Position numbers and translations under genes: made by a program
Shown here: one piece after another, positions 24,730 through 36,669 of the stretch
Numbering within the stretch: position 1 is the stretch's first letter
Layout: each line of letters starts with the position of its first letter
The notes under the pieces: generated by a model
Database searches by the model: none
What the model was told of the DNA's origin: nothing
Seen by the model: only the letters and a program-made list of their open reading frames with translations
Assembly: GCF_027744825.2 (NCBI RefSeq)
Contig: NC_071335.1
Coordinates: 17,353,501-17,417,500, forward strand
Reading direction: 5' to 3'
Length of the DNA: 64,000 nt
Origin: Synchiropus splendidus
Lineage: Eukaryota; Chordata; Actinopteri; Syngnathiformes; Callionymidae

Positions 24730-27700
24730 AATAGCAAATATTTAGATCGCTCACTTGACTTCCTGGGCGACCGCAGGATAAACAGGAGTGCTGCTGAAAA
24801 TTGAACCGTTGAAAGGAAAGAAGACTACACACAGTTTTAAATGAGTTAAATCGGTTAAGACCCACAGATAAACGCCTGAAATATTCACCCTCATTTACAG
24901 TAACGTGACTCCATCTGTCCTCCAATACATCCATCCATCCTAAACTATAACCAGTAATAATATCACTTTATAATGACTATATTATTGAGCTTTAACATAC
25001 AAAAATGTTCCAGTTTTATTTCCCTAAATAGAAATTAAAAACAGTGTGTGTTCCGTCATTATAATGTTATTATAATCTCCAAAACAAAACAAACCATAAA
25101 ACAACACATCAGTGCCTTTCTGTCCTCTCAGCACTTCGCATGTACACACTGTACGTGTGGGACTCCATTGTGCCTGTGTATAACTGTGGCACACTGCCAC
25201 ACACTGGTCTGTGAGCATCGCTGCTCTTTCTGTGCCGTTAGTGGAGGTCTTGTTTTGACGCCGTCTTTTCAGTCATCACTTCCCCAAATGTTGCAGTGAA
25301 CATTATCATATTTAATCCAACTCATTTTCCTTTCAGTCTTTTTATGGTTTATAGTTTAGAAATTGGAGACTGTGTTTTTATATTATATGATATTATTTTA
25401 TATGGCAGGCCTCAGTCTGCACAGTTATTGTTCATGAGTTCATGAGATAAATTATTTTAAAATTATTTTAAAATGTCATAAACACACTGGTAATTTTTAG
25501 GGTTGGAACAACAACAATATTCAAATCAGATATTCAACTGATCCAATCCGAACAGACAGAATATGAAACATTTTATGACTTTTCAGATTTCGAAAGAATG
25601 TAGAGTAATGTGACATTGCCAGACAGTAATATTAATGACCAATGCACACAAGATAAGAAGTGTCAGTGAAACTACCACCAAGTGGGAGGAGTTAATCCAG
25701 GCGCACATGTAAAAAGTTGCTTCATTTGCATGCTACTTACCTTCATTATATTACTTTGAATAAAAAAATAAACAGTGTTGATGCTCGGTCAATTCAAAGT
25801 TGCCCTGAAAACAGGCTAAAATCGGGTCAGGTGGACAGCTTGTCTGTTTACTGTTCATCTATTCGCACTGGATTCGCGTTCTCAGACCCTTTTAGTGACA
25901 GTTTAATTCCAGGTTGTGGGGGAAATATTACACACAGACAGGACGGAAACCATTTGGACTTTACCCACTGCCCAAGGCAGAACTAATGTGATCAGAATTG
26001 GGCATCACTTCTCCGTGAGATACAAACACTTTGAGTCACATGTCAAGGTCCAGGCGGAGTTGGGATGTGTCTGAAATATATCCTGCTACAATTTGATCCT
26101 GATGAATGAACATATAACTCTGTTATAATGAAACAAAGGTCAATGCAAATGCAAGTTTTTAGCGAGCACTGTCTAAGTCTTTTGACTGAGATTCAAACTC
26201 ACTCATACCACCAGCAAGTTGGAGCGTGAGATGTTGATGCCAGGGCCGCATGACATTCATTTCACAGGAGTACATATTGGTATAAGTTTTGAGAGCTTGT
26301 AAGAATATGTTCAAGTTCCAAAATATTCAGATTGAGTTTTCTTTTCTTATTTCAGTTGACAATGAACCCAGAGCCCACAGTAGTCGTGAAGCTTGAAGTC
26401 ATCTGTGACCTGTGAAAGAAACCCATTCTTGCCCAAACCTTGTCACTGCTGAAAACTAATCCTTACTTTTCTGATCGGCTAAAGGTCTTAAATTTAAGGA
26501 CAGACTTGGATCACAATTGTAAAGTTGTATATGGTAACATTGGATTCATCAATGTTGACAATCTTCATTGACATTGGCCAATAGCCTGTCCCCTGTTTTT
26601 TCCTATTTTATAAGGGATGATAATGTGTCTGTGTTTTCCCTCATTGCCGGTGAAAAGGTGTTGATTTCTATTGTGTTTTATTCCTTCTTATAATGTCCAT
26701 TACTCTGGAAATAGAATCCGAAATATACACAGATAACAGTGATCCAGTGTCGACAGAGAAGGTGAAAACAGCCATCCGTCATTCTTCTTTTACCCTGCCT
26801 CGCTCTGAAAACCCCGTGCTGCCACTGTCACCATCTCCATGCGGGATGAGGAAGAAGAAAACAAGGACAAAATGTCGATTTAGGTGAAGAGGGATGAGAT
26901 AAAAGATGCTCTTAGAGGGAGAGGGGGAGAGAAGACTCGGAGAGAGCAGTCACTGTCTGGCATGTGGACAGATGGTAGCCATGCTGCGGAGCGGACGCAG
27001 CACATGCGATAGCCGTGAACCATGATAGGGGCTCCCACACCCACGCCTCTGCCGCTGACACCTCTCTACATACTCAGAGAGGCAGAAAGAAGAGGGCAAG
27101 GGGCGGCAAGGATGGGGGCATCTGGGAGAAGGAGATGTATGCAGGTAGTGCAGAGATATACCATTCCTTAAAGACACAGACGTGCCGTTGTCGGCCATGG
27201 ACGAGACAGGAGTCCGAATAACGCTTGCGACATTTTAAGCCTTAATAGTTTTATATTCACAGCAAGACTTTGCCCAGGATGTTTGTGTCCTTGCTCTCCC
27301 CGAGTATCATGTGCCACCTCGCCCGAATGGCACCTTCCCAAAACGATTTTCTCAACCGAATTATGTTTAACAAGTCAATTTACTAACCTAGAAAGAATAT
27401 GAGACAGATCGCATTGATAATTCCACACTGCTGAGGCACACAACTCTGAACCACTGTCCCCTCTTCACCTCTCATTTGATCCCCGCGAGGCCCTCACTTA
27501 AAGGCCTCTTTTTTAGCCATCCTGGCAGTCAAAGTTTGCTCCACCTCTTTCTCACCTCCTGTTCTCTTCCCATCAGAAACGTTGGTACTCTTCACCATCA
27601 GTGGCCATGGCTTCTCTTGCTCTTGAATGTAGAAGCAAATCACATCAGCTTTGCGGAAACACGCTCGAATGATGTCCAGGTTTCTCATTGTTTTCCAAGA

Positions 27701-30700
27701 GGGCGTCAGGATTTATTTCAAAGTAGCGGCCTACAGAATGTTAGTACTGGACATCGAGGCTGGACAGGCAATATTGGGTTTTCACCTCCCTCCTCTCCGC
27801 CGCGCCCTCTTCTCGACTGGTCCTCTTCTTCGCACCATTGCAGGTTGCTGTGTCTGCTGTGTCGTTTAATATGCACAGCCCATTCTTACCCCTTTATTAT
27901 TGTCCTGCTGGCGGCGGAGGCCCTTTTCTGTGGCCAGACAATGGGCGGCGTCGTGACAGAGAGCACGGTGGTCATGTCCCATTTGCCACCCTGTGCTATC
28001 TCTCTATCCTGCCCCCCTCCTCACCCGCCGTCCGCTTTTCAATCGCACCCTAATACTGTTACAGGATAGAAAGACCTGGGAGCCTTCAATACGCCCAGAG
28101 CCCGCGGGGCCACAGCTATATACATACTATTAGCATAATTATAGCCTGAGAGAGTGAGGGGGTAAAGACAGAAAAATGAGACCAAGAGCCTGCAAAGGTG
28201 TTTGTAATGTGAAAGTAGCCAGCCCCCAAACTCCCCTCGCTGCTGTCACCCCCTTTAGATGTCGGGGAAAGATGGTCTCGTAAAGGACGTTTGAAAGGAT
28301 CCCGTGTTCGATTTGGCCCGACCTCATCAATAGCAGCCCCGGTCTCACTCTGGGCCTCGGCTCGTGGGTGGGCAGCTCTCCAGTGGACCCCACGGTTGCC
28401 TGACTTTGAACTTGAACTTGGACCCCAGGGGTTGAGCAGAGTGGAATTTAATTGAGGAGGGCTCCCCCTGGGATTCTGGACTGGTACATGCAGGATGGAG
28501 CAGCTGCGTTCTGGGCGTCATGTTTATATGTTAACACCTCTCCGTGGATTTGGTCTCGCTAGCTTGCTTGAATTGATGTTTTCTTTTTTCTTTATTTTAG
28601 CTTTTCAGAGGACTATTTAACCCCCAAATTATTTTCTTTATCAATTCTGTTTATATTTGCATTGCATTCAGTACCAACTGCTCCTGCAAGATTGTAAAAA
28701 ATATTTATAAACAAAAAATAAATAAAAAATATTAAAACAATACAATACATTATTAAAAAAAATATTATTATTATTGTTGTTGTTGTTGTTGTTTTGTTTG
28801 AAAACAATATTTATTTTTATGAACATCAAGTAATTCACTAAATAAATAATAAAAATAAATACATACAATACAACAAAAATAATAATACAATCTCAAAAGC
28901 CATAATATCCAGTTATAATTAAGGCATATATAAAACACTTTAAAACAGAAGATTAATTAAAATGTATTTGAGAAATGCAAGAAAAAACTACTTCTAGTGT
29001 GCATCCTCTGATATAATCATAACATTCTATACTTTCCTGTTCATTGAAATATATGAACACAGGATGTGAAGGCAGAATTTCCAACTTATTTGATCATTAT
29101 TTTGTGAAAAACTAGACGTTATTTCAGCTGCAGTTGAAGTTGGTTGTTTAGTCCCTATCTCTAAACAACCAACTTAATGGAGGAACACAACATGTGAATG
29201 AATGAATTGAGTGAAACATAAAGAAAGGATGAAGATTCAATTCCTCAAATTTGAGTTGAACCTACTACGTACTTGCTATGTGGCTGCAGCACTCTCCAAT
29301 GAACCAACATGCTGCATAACATTCAAATATTACATTTACTTGTTGTTTTTATAAGTTATTTTTATTGTTGAATGGAAACAAATAATATATTAATTACTTC
29401 CATATTACTATAAAGAACATTCGGTGGATATATAGCTGAACAAGGAACATTTTCAGAGAGACATCATGATATAGCAGGGAAAGTTGAAATTACGTGTTGG
29501 TGATGTAACATCCAAACTTGCGCTGACAGATTTGTCACAACGCCACGGCATGAATGCATCTACTGTAAACCACACTGCAGCTCACAGAGTAAAAATGATG
29601 ATCTCTTCTCCAGCCGCTACATGTTTTTCATCGGAAAAAATAGCACAGCAATGGAAAAGCGTCAACCCCACTGTGCCGTCAGCGCGGTCATCCTGTTTTA
29701 GGGCCGGCTCTAAAGCATGTCACAAGACCTCATGCATAGTAAACAGAGCGGCCTCCATGGCTGACTGGTGAGCAATTTGCCTCATAGATTGCCTGGCCCC
29801 GGGGCCTCGGCGCTATGTTTATGTATGAGCCCTCCTGTTTCATATGTATCAGCATCGGATCATTTTCTCCTCCCACCCCCCTTGTTTCCCCCTCGCAGAA
29901 CTGATGGTATACACGTACACATCAACACGCTTGCACACATGGCAACACGCGCGCACAAACCGAGGGACACACTGCGACGCACACAGACAGACACATAACG
30001 TAAACATTAAGAGTGATGACCTGCACAAGAGGTGACGGTGTCCTGGCAGATTAGACTATTGTCAACACAAATAGAAATTTACGTTACACGTTTTCAGCGG
30101 CTGCTGCTTACCACTGCACTGAGTGAAGACATATTAGGAGCAGGTTGTTTGTGATGTCCTCCTGCTTTGCGAATCACTATTCACCATTCACAGATTTATA
30201 AGCATTTAGACAGGCACGATTTGAAGTGACTGGGAAACGACTGACCCAAAAATCATCTCCCTCTCAAGCTCAGCTATCCGGGTCATCACGCAATAGAAGG
30301 TTTGAATATGGCAAACAGACCAGGTACCATTAAGGTTGCCATATTCTAATATCCCCCTCATTTCACCACACAGCCACTTTTCTTTGAAGTGATCGACATA
30401 CAAACCATCACCGACGTCGAGGAATCCGTGCCACGACTTCATGAGACCTTCCCGTCACTGAGGAGCATGGTGAAGAGAAGTAAAAATAACTGAACACAAG
30501 TGGTAGAGTTTTGAGAAGTCAGGCCTCCTCCACCTCAACCTATCTTGATAGTCCTCCCTCGGCACACTTTTAATGTTCAAGCTCCCATTTACTGCACCAC
30601 AACTACAGTACGTAACTCACGGGTTGTCTCATATGTGGCAACTTTCCTTCCTTTCATGCACAGTCCTTAAAGGTAGGGTAGGTGATCTTGATCAACATTT

Positions 30701-30760
30701 GGTAAATTGAATTCAGTAGCCAAGCCCCATTTTTGAGATCCTTTTTTCACATCCTCACTT
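24730..30760. other. Long gene-poor stretch
   Basis: No gene or full mobile element is recognisable. 26900-28150 is the GC-richest part and holds a 197-codon plus-strand frame (27476-28069). That frame has no recognisable domain, is rich in Ser/Pro/Leu as a CT-rich strand would be, and is overlapped by frames in other phases, so I do not call it. An (ATT)n(GTT)n compound run (listed separately) and AT-rich DNA occupy 28600-29470. A pyrimidine-rich TTCTCACCTCCTGTTCTCTT-type tract ending in CATCAG near 27578 resembles an acceptor, but no coding exon follows. Confidence 0.4.
28763..28795. repeat. Compound (ATT)n-(GTT)n microsatellite
   Basis: About four ATT units are followed by about seven GTT units within AT-rich DNA. 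Confidence 0.85.
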
Positions 30761-31293
30761 GCATGGCATGACACAGTATATTGATGTTGGGAAAGTGGAC
30801 TTTTGCGTCCTATACTGACGCCGAAGGCAGCCTTTAGCGTTGCATATTGACACAACAGATTTTCAATTGAAGTAATGTCCCGCAGCATATCCTGACGCCA
30901 AGGGGCAGCATATCCTAACACCAAGGGCACCGTGGCACGTAAAAGAAAACCAGAGGTCGCTGTTAGGTACGGCATGACGTGGCATTCCTTTTCTTCTACA
31001 CTTAAAAATATGTCAATTGCTATTTCAAGTCCCTCAAACAGCCATGTGTTTCAGTCACGCTGACTGTGTAACTGCCATTAAGGTGGTGATAAATAGCAAC
31101 TGACATCCAATGTAATTCAGTGAAGAGAGTTTCTGAACGTCTCTGATGTGTCAGCCACATCCCCTTCCTGGAAGGCTGCACTACTCTTTTACACCATTAA
31201 AACTCCTACGCATCAACATGCAAAGCTGCAAGTTGCTCTTGACGTCACTACAGTGACGCAAAAGTCCACTTTCCCAATGTCAACATACTACGC

Positions 31294-32205
31294 CAGACAT
31301 GTCCAAAGTCCGGCCCGGGGGCCAAATGCGGCCCGTGGTCAAATATCATCCGGCCCACAGACACATAAAATCAATAACGTCTGGCCTGCACATAGACTTA
31401 TTAAATTCAGCAGCAGTACTGCTACCAGCATATGAAGTAGCTTACACACTAAATGCTGTTACTCATTTACCCACTAGAGGGCAGCAGCACTCTGAGCGGC
31501 ATCACCGCGTGTGACGCTTTACCCCCAATTTTCTAAAATGGCGACAATGAACAAAAAAGGAAAGTTGACAGCGAGGGCCGACGCTTCAATGATAGGTGGA
31601 AATTGGACTATTTCTTCACTGAAATACGCAATACTGTGTCTGCCTCATTTGCCAAGAGACAGTGGCTGTTTTTAAAGAGTTCGATGTCAAGCGACATTAC
31701 CAAATGAGACACGCTGACATGTACGACAAGATCCCAGGGAAGGAACGCAGCGAGAAATTGAAGGAACTTGAAGCTAGTTTAATCTCACAGCAGCAGTATT
31801 TCGCAAGAGCCCGAGAGTCAAATGAGAATGCTACAAAGGCTAGTTACGAGGTAGCAGCACTGATCGCAGAGCATTGCAAACCTTTCACTGAGCACCTTTC
31901 ACTGAACATTGAACTGCCGTGGTGATATATTTCATGTTTCATGGAATTTGCACTCAAGAGTACAATTACTTCTTAAGTTTAGTGAATATTCAGCTGCATG
32001 TGATATGCATGTTTCAAATGAACCAAAACACATGCTTAAGATTGTTGAATTGATAATAAAACAGCAAATGTGTAACACGTAATGGCCTGCTAAAATTTGT
32101 TTAAATATATTGTTGTTGTACGTAAAGGACGTTAGCCAAGGTCGGCCCCCCACATTTTTACCGCACCAAATCTGGCCCCCTTTGCAAAAAGTTTGGACAC
32201 CCCTG
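31294..32205 (+). mobile_element. hAT-Charlie-like deletion-derivative transposon
   Basis: A 912-bp insertion is bounded by the perfect 8-bp target duplication TACTACGC (31286-31293 and 32206-32213). Its ends are CAGACATGTCCAAA and, reversed from the right, CAGGGGTGTCCAAA, the hAT/Charlie-type terminal repeat. GC-rich subterminal GTCCGGCCCGGGGGCC and GGGGGGCCGACC stretches fit the CAGGGGTGTCCAAACTTTTT family. It carries only the N-terminal part of a transposase gene (31573-31925), so it is a non-autonomous internal-deletion derivative. It sits inside the right end of another element (copy A). Confidence 0.9.
31573..31925 (+). pseudogene. N-terminal fragment of BED-finger hAT transposase
   Basis: The first frame from 31573 reads EGRRFNDRWKLDYFFTEIRN. 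About 31635 the frame shifts by one base and continues CVCLICQETVAVFKEFDVKR, HYQMRHADMYDKIPGKER, SEKLKELEASLISQQQYF, then ATKASYEVAALIAEHCKPF, stopping at 31923-31925. The C-x2-C followed by H-x5-H forms a BED-type zinc finger for DNA binding. The downstream QQ..F and AS(Y/F).VA..IA...PF pattern is that of the hAT-Charlie transposases that also gave rise to domesticated GTF2IRD2/ZBED-type vertebrate proteins (established knowledge). The family's full protein is roughly 600 residues; here the catalytic RNase-H-like core and the C-terminal dimerisation region are absent. A one-base frameshift plus the deletion make it non-functional. Confidence 0.85.
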
Positions 32206-32216
32206 TACTACGCCAT

Positions 32217-34955
32217 CAAAGTGAGAGCAAACCATTTGACATGTCCTCATGTCTGAGGCACCCAATAGCGACTGTTTTTACGTGGACTTTTGCGTCCCAG
32301 AGTGTTGCATGTTAAGGCACTAGGCTTTCCTATTATAGCTTCTTGAATGGAGTATTGGCGTCATTGGGAAGTCTGGAGGGAAGGTAAGAAATGGTTAGGC
32401 TCTGCCCCCTATTCAGATGGACGAGAGCCGTTGGACAACAATCCAAAACAGCTTCAATTAATGGCATTAAAGGAGCATTCAGCCAATGTAACAAAACAAG
32501 GTTTTTTTTAATAACTGCCTTTCAGATCTGTTTTACCAGCATTTGAATGTAACAATAATCTACAACTCCTGTCTACAGTGTTTGTCTGTGAGGTCCCATC
32601 ACACCCATTTGGTCCACTGTTTTCCGTTGGTGGTGGGATAGCAGGAGAAGGTTATTAGTAGAACTCCCAGCTGGAGTATTGACAAATAATAGTGAGCGAT
32701 AAACAGTGAGTCTAAAAGGCAGCCCAAGCCGTCCTCCATGTTTCAGCAAAGGGCGAAGCATCACCAAAGGGCCCAAAATGTAATGGGTTTCAGAGGACAC
32801 AATTTGTTTGATATGAAATGATCCTCGGCAGACACAAAGTGGCCCCTATTAGGAGCCAAGCAGATTAGCCTGGTCCTCTGAGGGTCCGTGGCTCAGTGTC
32901 AGTAGTGGAGGACCCTTCTTATCTTTCATTAAGCGAACACAGCAGGGCGGATTCGCCCGCTCTGATGGGAGAAACGGCAGAGAAAGAGGAAGCAGGAGGG
33001 AGGGAAACACAGATACTGGAGCTGTTTAAACTCATTTCCACGTATCGAGCTTCATCTCTAATTCAGAGCTGGAAGCGAAAAGAACCATGGGGAATGTACA
33101 GTCTTTCTCTTCAAATGCCAAAATTGACCAGCAGGCGCGGAGGAGATGAGGCTTATAAATACTCACCCGTACCCATGGGCACACTTGTACACACGGAACT
33201 GTAAGAGAAGATTAGATAAAGACTTCTTATACTACAGTATTTCCTGGAGTATTATCTCGCTTTTTCCGCAGCATATTTGTTACATGCATTTTATTTAGCG
33301 GCGGAGGAGTTTGCTCCAGTGGACCGGCAATTATAGGATAACAATACTGAGGTGAAAAAAAATGGTTTGGGGAATTGGACTCTCCACACATGCATCCGCT
33401 CACCACGCTGATGGCAGCCTGCCATGCGGGTTCATGTTTAATCCGTGTTTGTTAATGGTTGGCGTGTGCTAATTACTCCGGCCGATCGTAAACGCCCCTT
33501 GCCTTGTGTCGACCAATCGCTTACCCCTGGAGCTGGCGGTTCCAGTGGCTTTGGAACATTGGACTCATGCTGGACTGAAGTAAGTGTGAGGAGATGGGAG
33601 AGAAAGACATGTCTAGAAAGACCGAGAGAGTGTTTCCACGTGTTTTTGTGTGTCTCTATTTGAGCGCAGATGGTGGTGGGACTGTACGTGTGTGCAGCAG
33701 CAGCAGCAGCAGACGACAGAGTGGAAAGGAAAACAAGGGCTGAATGTGGGCCAAGTCAACCACTCCACTGGCTCAAAGGCTGCAGTAATCCAGTGTTGAC
33801 ACGGTAATAGCCGTGAGCTTAGTGTCAATTAGATAGAAACAATATGCTTACTCTACTGGAGTAAGTGAGAGGAGCTTTTAAGTCGCACAAAGTACGCAGC
33901 GGTAGCCGCGTACTCGCTAATCCGACATCATACCTATAAGCCTGTTTGCTCTAATTTAATGTGGAGTCATAGTGGCAAACATCAGCATGACCATTTTCTG
34001 GGTCGATCAAACTGTGACGCGTTGATGCCTTCTTGTATTTTTTTATTTTTTGACCATGACATTCTAAGACCGCACCGGCCACCGTCATTCAGCCTCGATG
34101 AAAGAGCCACCACACAAAGGGTGAAATCGTCTTTGACATTCCTCAGACGCCATTTTAGACTGTATTTGCATCTGTGCGTTTTGATGATGCAAATCCTGCC
34201 AACTGAGACCGGCGGGTAAGGCGGGAGGGGAACGTGTGATCGGCGATGATGGCCACTTACAGCGGTGCTGCCAGGTGGTGTGTGTGATGGTCACATGCAA
34301 AGTCAAACAAGATCATCCCACAGTTTGGACTCAAGCAAACAAACATTCTTCTTTTATCACTACAGCCTCATCTGTTCATGTATTGCTAACCTACTGAGCA
34401 GGACTGGGTCCCTCTAAAGCTCGGCCCATTGTATCCACCAACCCACAAAAAGGGCTCTCACAGTCATCATGGGCTCATGAAGCTCAGATGTTCCAGAGAA
34501 GCTATCATGGTTGCATCATAGAAGGTACGGTACGACTTGACTCCTTCCTTCAACTCTTTGTTCTTTTGTTTTCAATGCTGATAAGTAGTTTACCGTCATC
34601 TCTTCAGTTACAATATTTTGAAATTTCCCGATGCAGTGTGATGCTACCAACATCGCAGCTACTCTCAGGCTTTTCGATTGACTCGATCGAACGCTGCGTT
34701 GCCCTGAGCAGCGACGTACATGTGAATCCGACATGACTGTCTGATATTTTGCCATCACTATTAACTTATCGACTTTTTTCTGTCGATGTCATCAAAAATG
34801 GTATGTATTCATTTCGGCTCCAGAAGCGGCTTTTGGCGGCATCTACAGTCCAACTAAGTGAATGGTAGTCATTTGTCAGAGCTATAGTCTAACCATGGAC
34901 TACAGTTCTACTGTGGGATTAAGCACAACACTCACTGATGTTGCAACACATCCTC
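32217..34955. other. Intergenic or intronic DNA, no gene recognised
   Basis: No convincing gene. 32830-33240 and 33420-33640 are repeat-free. The latter contains CTGGACTGAAGTAAGTGTGAGG (donor-like GTAAGT at 33570) and TTAATGG/CTAATTAC homeodomain-type cores, but no matching acceptor-bounded exon. A (CAG)6 run lies at 33694-33712. Confidence 0.4.
33694..33712 (+). repeat. (GCA)6 trinucleotide run
   Basis: Six GCA units. No convincing coding frame passes through it, so it is listed only as a short simple repeat. Confidence 0.85.
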
Positions 34956-34961
34956 ACTTTC

Positions 34962-35271
34962 ATGGCGTAATATGTTGATGTTGGGAAAGACTTTGGCGTC
35001 CTATACTGACGGCAAAGCTGCTCATGTGTCGTGTGCAAGGAGACGTTCAAAACCCCCTTATCGATGGTGCCAAGTCAAGTTTGTTTGAATGTGTACAATG
35101 AAAGAAGCACCATCCCATGGTTTACCTAATCCCAACCTCTATCTTTTTTCATCAGGATATGCTGTGGAGTGCGGAACATGTGAAAACATAACGCGACATG
35201 CGACGTACAAGGCTGTCTTCAGAGTCAACAAATGCAAAACTCCACTTTCCCAACGTCAGTATATTACATCA
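34962..35271. mobile_element. TIR element copy B (about 310 bp)
   Basis: The left end is ATGGCGTAATATGTTGATGT, TGGGAAAGACTTTGGCGTCC, TATACTGACGG. The right end, reversed, is GATGTAATATACTGACGTTG, GGAAAGTGGAGTTTTGCATT. The inverted ends match each other and copy A. The interior (GAAAGAAGCACCATCCCATGG, CCCAACCTCTATC near 35100-35145) matches copy C at 54734-55040. The 95-codon frame (35089-35376) crossing it has no transposase motif. Upstream flank CACATCCTCACTTTCATGGC also matches copy A's left flank, so the family's true border may lie about 15 bp further left. Confidence 0.7.
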
Positions 35272-35429
35272 AGGGAACGAGGATTGGTTGCAACCCATCT
35301 TGTACAGGTCTGGGTTTCTTTTTCGATCGGTTGCTGTGACTTTTTGCAAATAAAATTTGCCATCTTTTATCGCTAGCCCTCTCACATAACATGACAAACA
35401 ATTGTGCTTCACCATACTTCAACTGCCAA

Positions 35430-35725
35430 AATGCATTTACCATCAGAGCCTCCTCCACCTTGAGCTATCTTGACCATCCTTTCCTTTTCATATCCTCATT
35501 TAAAGCATTCACATTGGTTGTCTTCCTCTTGGACTTTTTCCTCTTGTCCCAAAGTCTTGGTCCTCACTCCAACATGTACCCTGTCTCTCTAAACCATCTG
35601 CCTCAGTTAGTCTCTAAACTCTGATATCCAAAGTTCTTGTCTTGTTTTCTGATCACTCCCAATGACAACCTCAGTATCTCCAACACCTGCCCTGATAACT
35701 GTTACTCTGGTTGATGGATACCAAA
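35430..35725 (-). mobile_element. Probable RTE-like LINE fragment, second copy
   Basis: The plus strand carries CATATCCTCATTTAAAGCAT, CTAAACCATCTGCCTCAGTT, TCACTCCCAATGACAACCTC, AGTATCTCCAACACCTGCC, in the same order as the antisense of the post-RT coding region of RTE-type LINEs (typical: AACCATCTCAATCTAGCCTC, TCACTCCCAACGAAAACCTC, AGCATCTTCAACTCTGCC). Frames are broken. It is less certain than the 22.7-23.5 kb copy because the YLGS block is not visible. Confidence 0.5.
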
Positions 35726-36080
35726 TTCTTAAACATACCTCTCCTCACGATCTCTTCCGCCAATGTATTTCAGCTATAAAGCAGCCCGAGGTCACATGGC
35801 TGCCTGATGTTTGAGCACCTCCTCAGATTCCTCTCTGGGAATTAAGGCACAATCCAACAGTGTCTCCCACAAAACAAAGTAGTTTCTTGAACCAAACGCG
35901 CCAAAAATGAAGACAGATACGTCTGTGAGGAAGCAACGGTGACTGTTTACTGTTAAGAAAGAGAACGTCTGGCCATTCCTCCCTGAAAATATTGTTTGTT
36001 GAAATTGGTGGGTCAGTAAAAGGAAGCCAGATAATGTGAAGAATCACTCTGGAACCAATTTTCGTTTTCTCCTTAGTTCC

Positions 36081-36099
36081 GTTTTTTTTTTTTTTTTTA
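36081..36099 (+). repeat. Poly-T run
   Basis: An 18-base T run lies within a T-rich segment. On the minus strand it gives a poly-Lys artefact directly after a candidate acceptor (TTCTCACTTGCAG, about 36160). Confidence 0.85.
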
Positions 36100-36337
36100 T
36101 CAGCTCCTCTATTATTTTCATTCTCCACGCTGCCAGGGAAGTTCCTTTCATCTGCAAGTGAGAAGCGGTGTGAGACGGAGAGATTGGAAGGGAAAGAGAA
36201 AGCAGATAGAGAGATGGCGATGGTACTGGGATGATTATATATGAGCTGGTCTTAACAACTTTCTCACCATCCAACTCCTCTCTGCTTATTATATGACCTA
36301 AAACTGTGCCGCCATCTGTGGAAAAAAAAAAAAACAC

Positions 36338-36660
36338 CTCGGAATATTTTCCTGACAAAGGAAAACAAGTTGCGTTTTGAAGGTTTCAAACGCTTGCCTG
36401 ATCTTCTGAAGGTGATTTTGGATCTTTGTGGTAAAGGCCTCATCTTGTTCAGGCGAGTGTTTATCTGTAATTCCAAATGTGCTGACAATTGTCCTCACGC
36501 TGCATGGCATAAAAGGCTTTCTTAACACTGGAAAAATAACAACACTGCTATGTCCAGAGTCTGGATCTATTTTTAAAACAAGGTCGCCTTCTTTCAGGTG
36601 AAGTCTCCTGGTGACTTGAAGGGCCAAAGTTCGCTGCCAGCTCCTGTTCTCTTCTTTATT
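36338..36660 (-). CDS. Candidate internal exon of an unknown gene
   Basis: On the minus strand, ATAATTTCAG provides an acceptor at 36661-36670, and an in-frame TAA lies just outside (36667-36669). From 36660 the frame is open for 107 codons. It reads NKEENRSWQRTLALQVTRRL, HLKEGDLVLKIDPDSG, HSSVVIFPVLRKPFMPCSVR, TIVSTFGITDKHSPEQDEA, FTTKIQNHLQKIRQAFETFK. The composition is balanced: a beta-rich half followed by an amphipathic helix. A GTGTTT donor could end it at 36338 (phase 2); otherwise the frame runs through poly-Phe to a stop at 36298. I recognise no domain. The polypyrimidine tract before the acceptor is weak, and joining to the next good acceptor (about 36160) would need AGATGA, a stop, unless a different site is used. 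It could be a real exon, a decayed one, or a chance open frame; frames of about 100 codons do occur by chance here. Confidence 0.33.
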
Positions 36661-36669
36661 CTGAAATTA

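Larger units (their letters stand above)
30763..32216. mobile_element. TIR element copy A, split by a hAT insertion
   Basis: The left end (from about 30764) reads ACACAGTATATTGATGTTGG, GAAAGTGGACTTTTGCGTCC, TATACTGACGCC. The right end, reversed, reads GGCGTAGTATGTTGACATTG, GGAAAGTGGACTTTTGCGTC, ACTGTAGTGACGTC. These are imperfect terminal inverted repeats of about 50 bp. Without the nested hAT (31294-32205) and its duplicated target the element is about 535 bp. The interior has two copies of a 20-23-bp unit (GCAGCATATCCTGACGCCAA and GCAGCATATCCTAACACCAA at 30892-30926). There is no coding capacity. Related copies are at 34962-35271 and 54734-55040, and a further CGTGGACTTTTGCGTCC sits at 32281-32297. 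Superfamily not assigned. Confidence 0.7.

Noticed and set aside
27476..28069. Longest open frame in the window (197 codons, plus strand)
   Set aside because: No recognisable domain, Ser/Pro/Leu-rich as expected from a CT-rich strand, overlapped by other frames, and no supporting splice or start context.
30206..30442. 78-codon minus-strand frame with protein-like composition
   Set aside because: No splice bounds, no recognised motif, and a length common by chance here.
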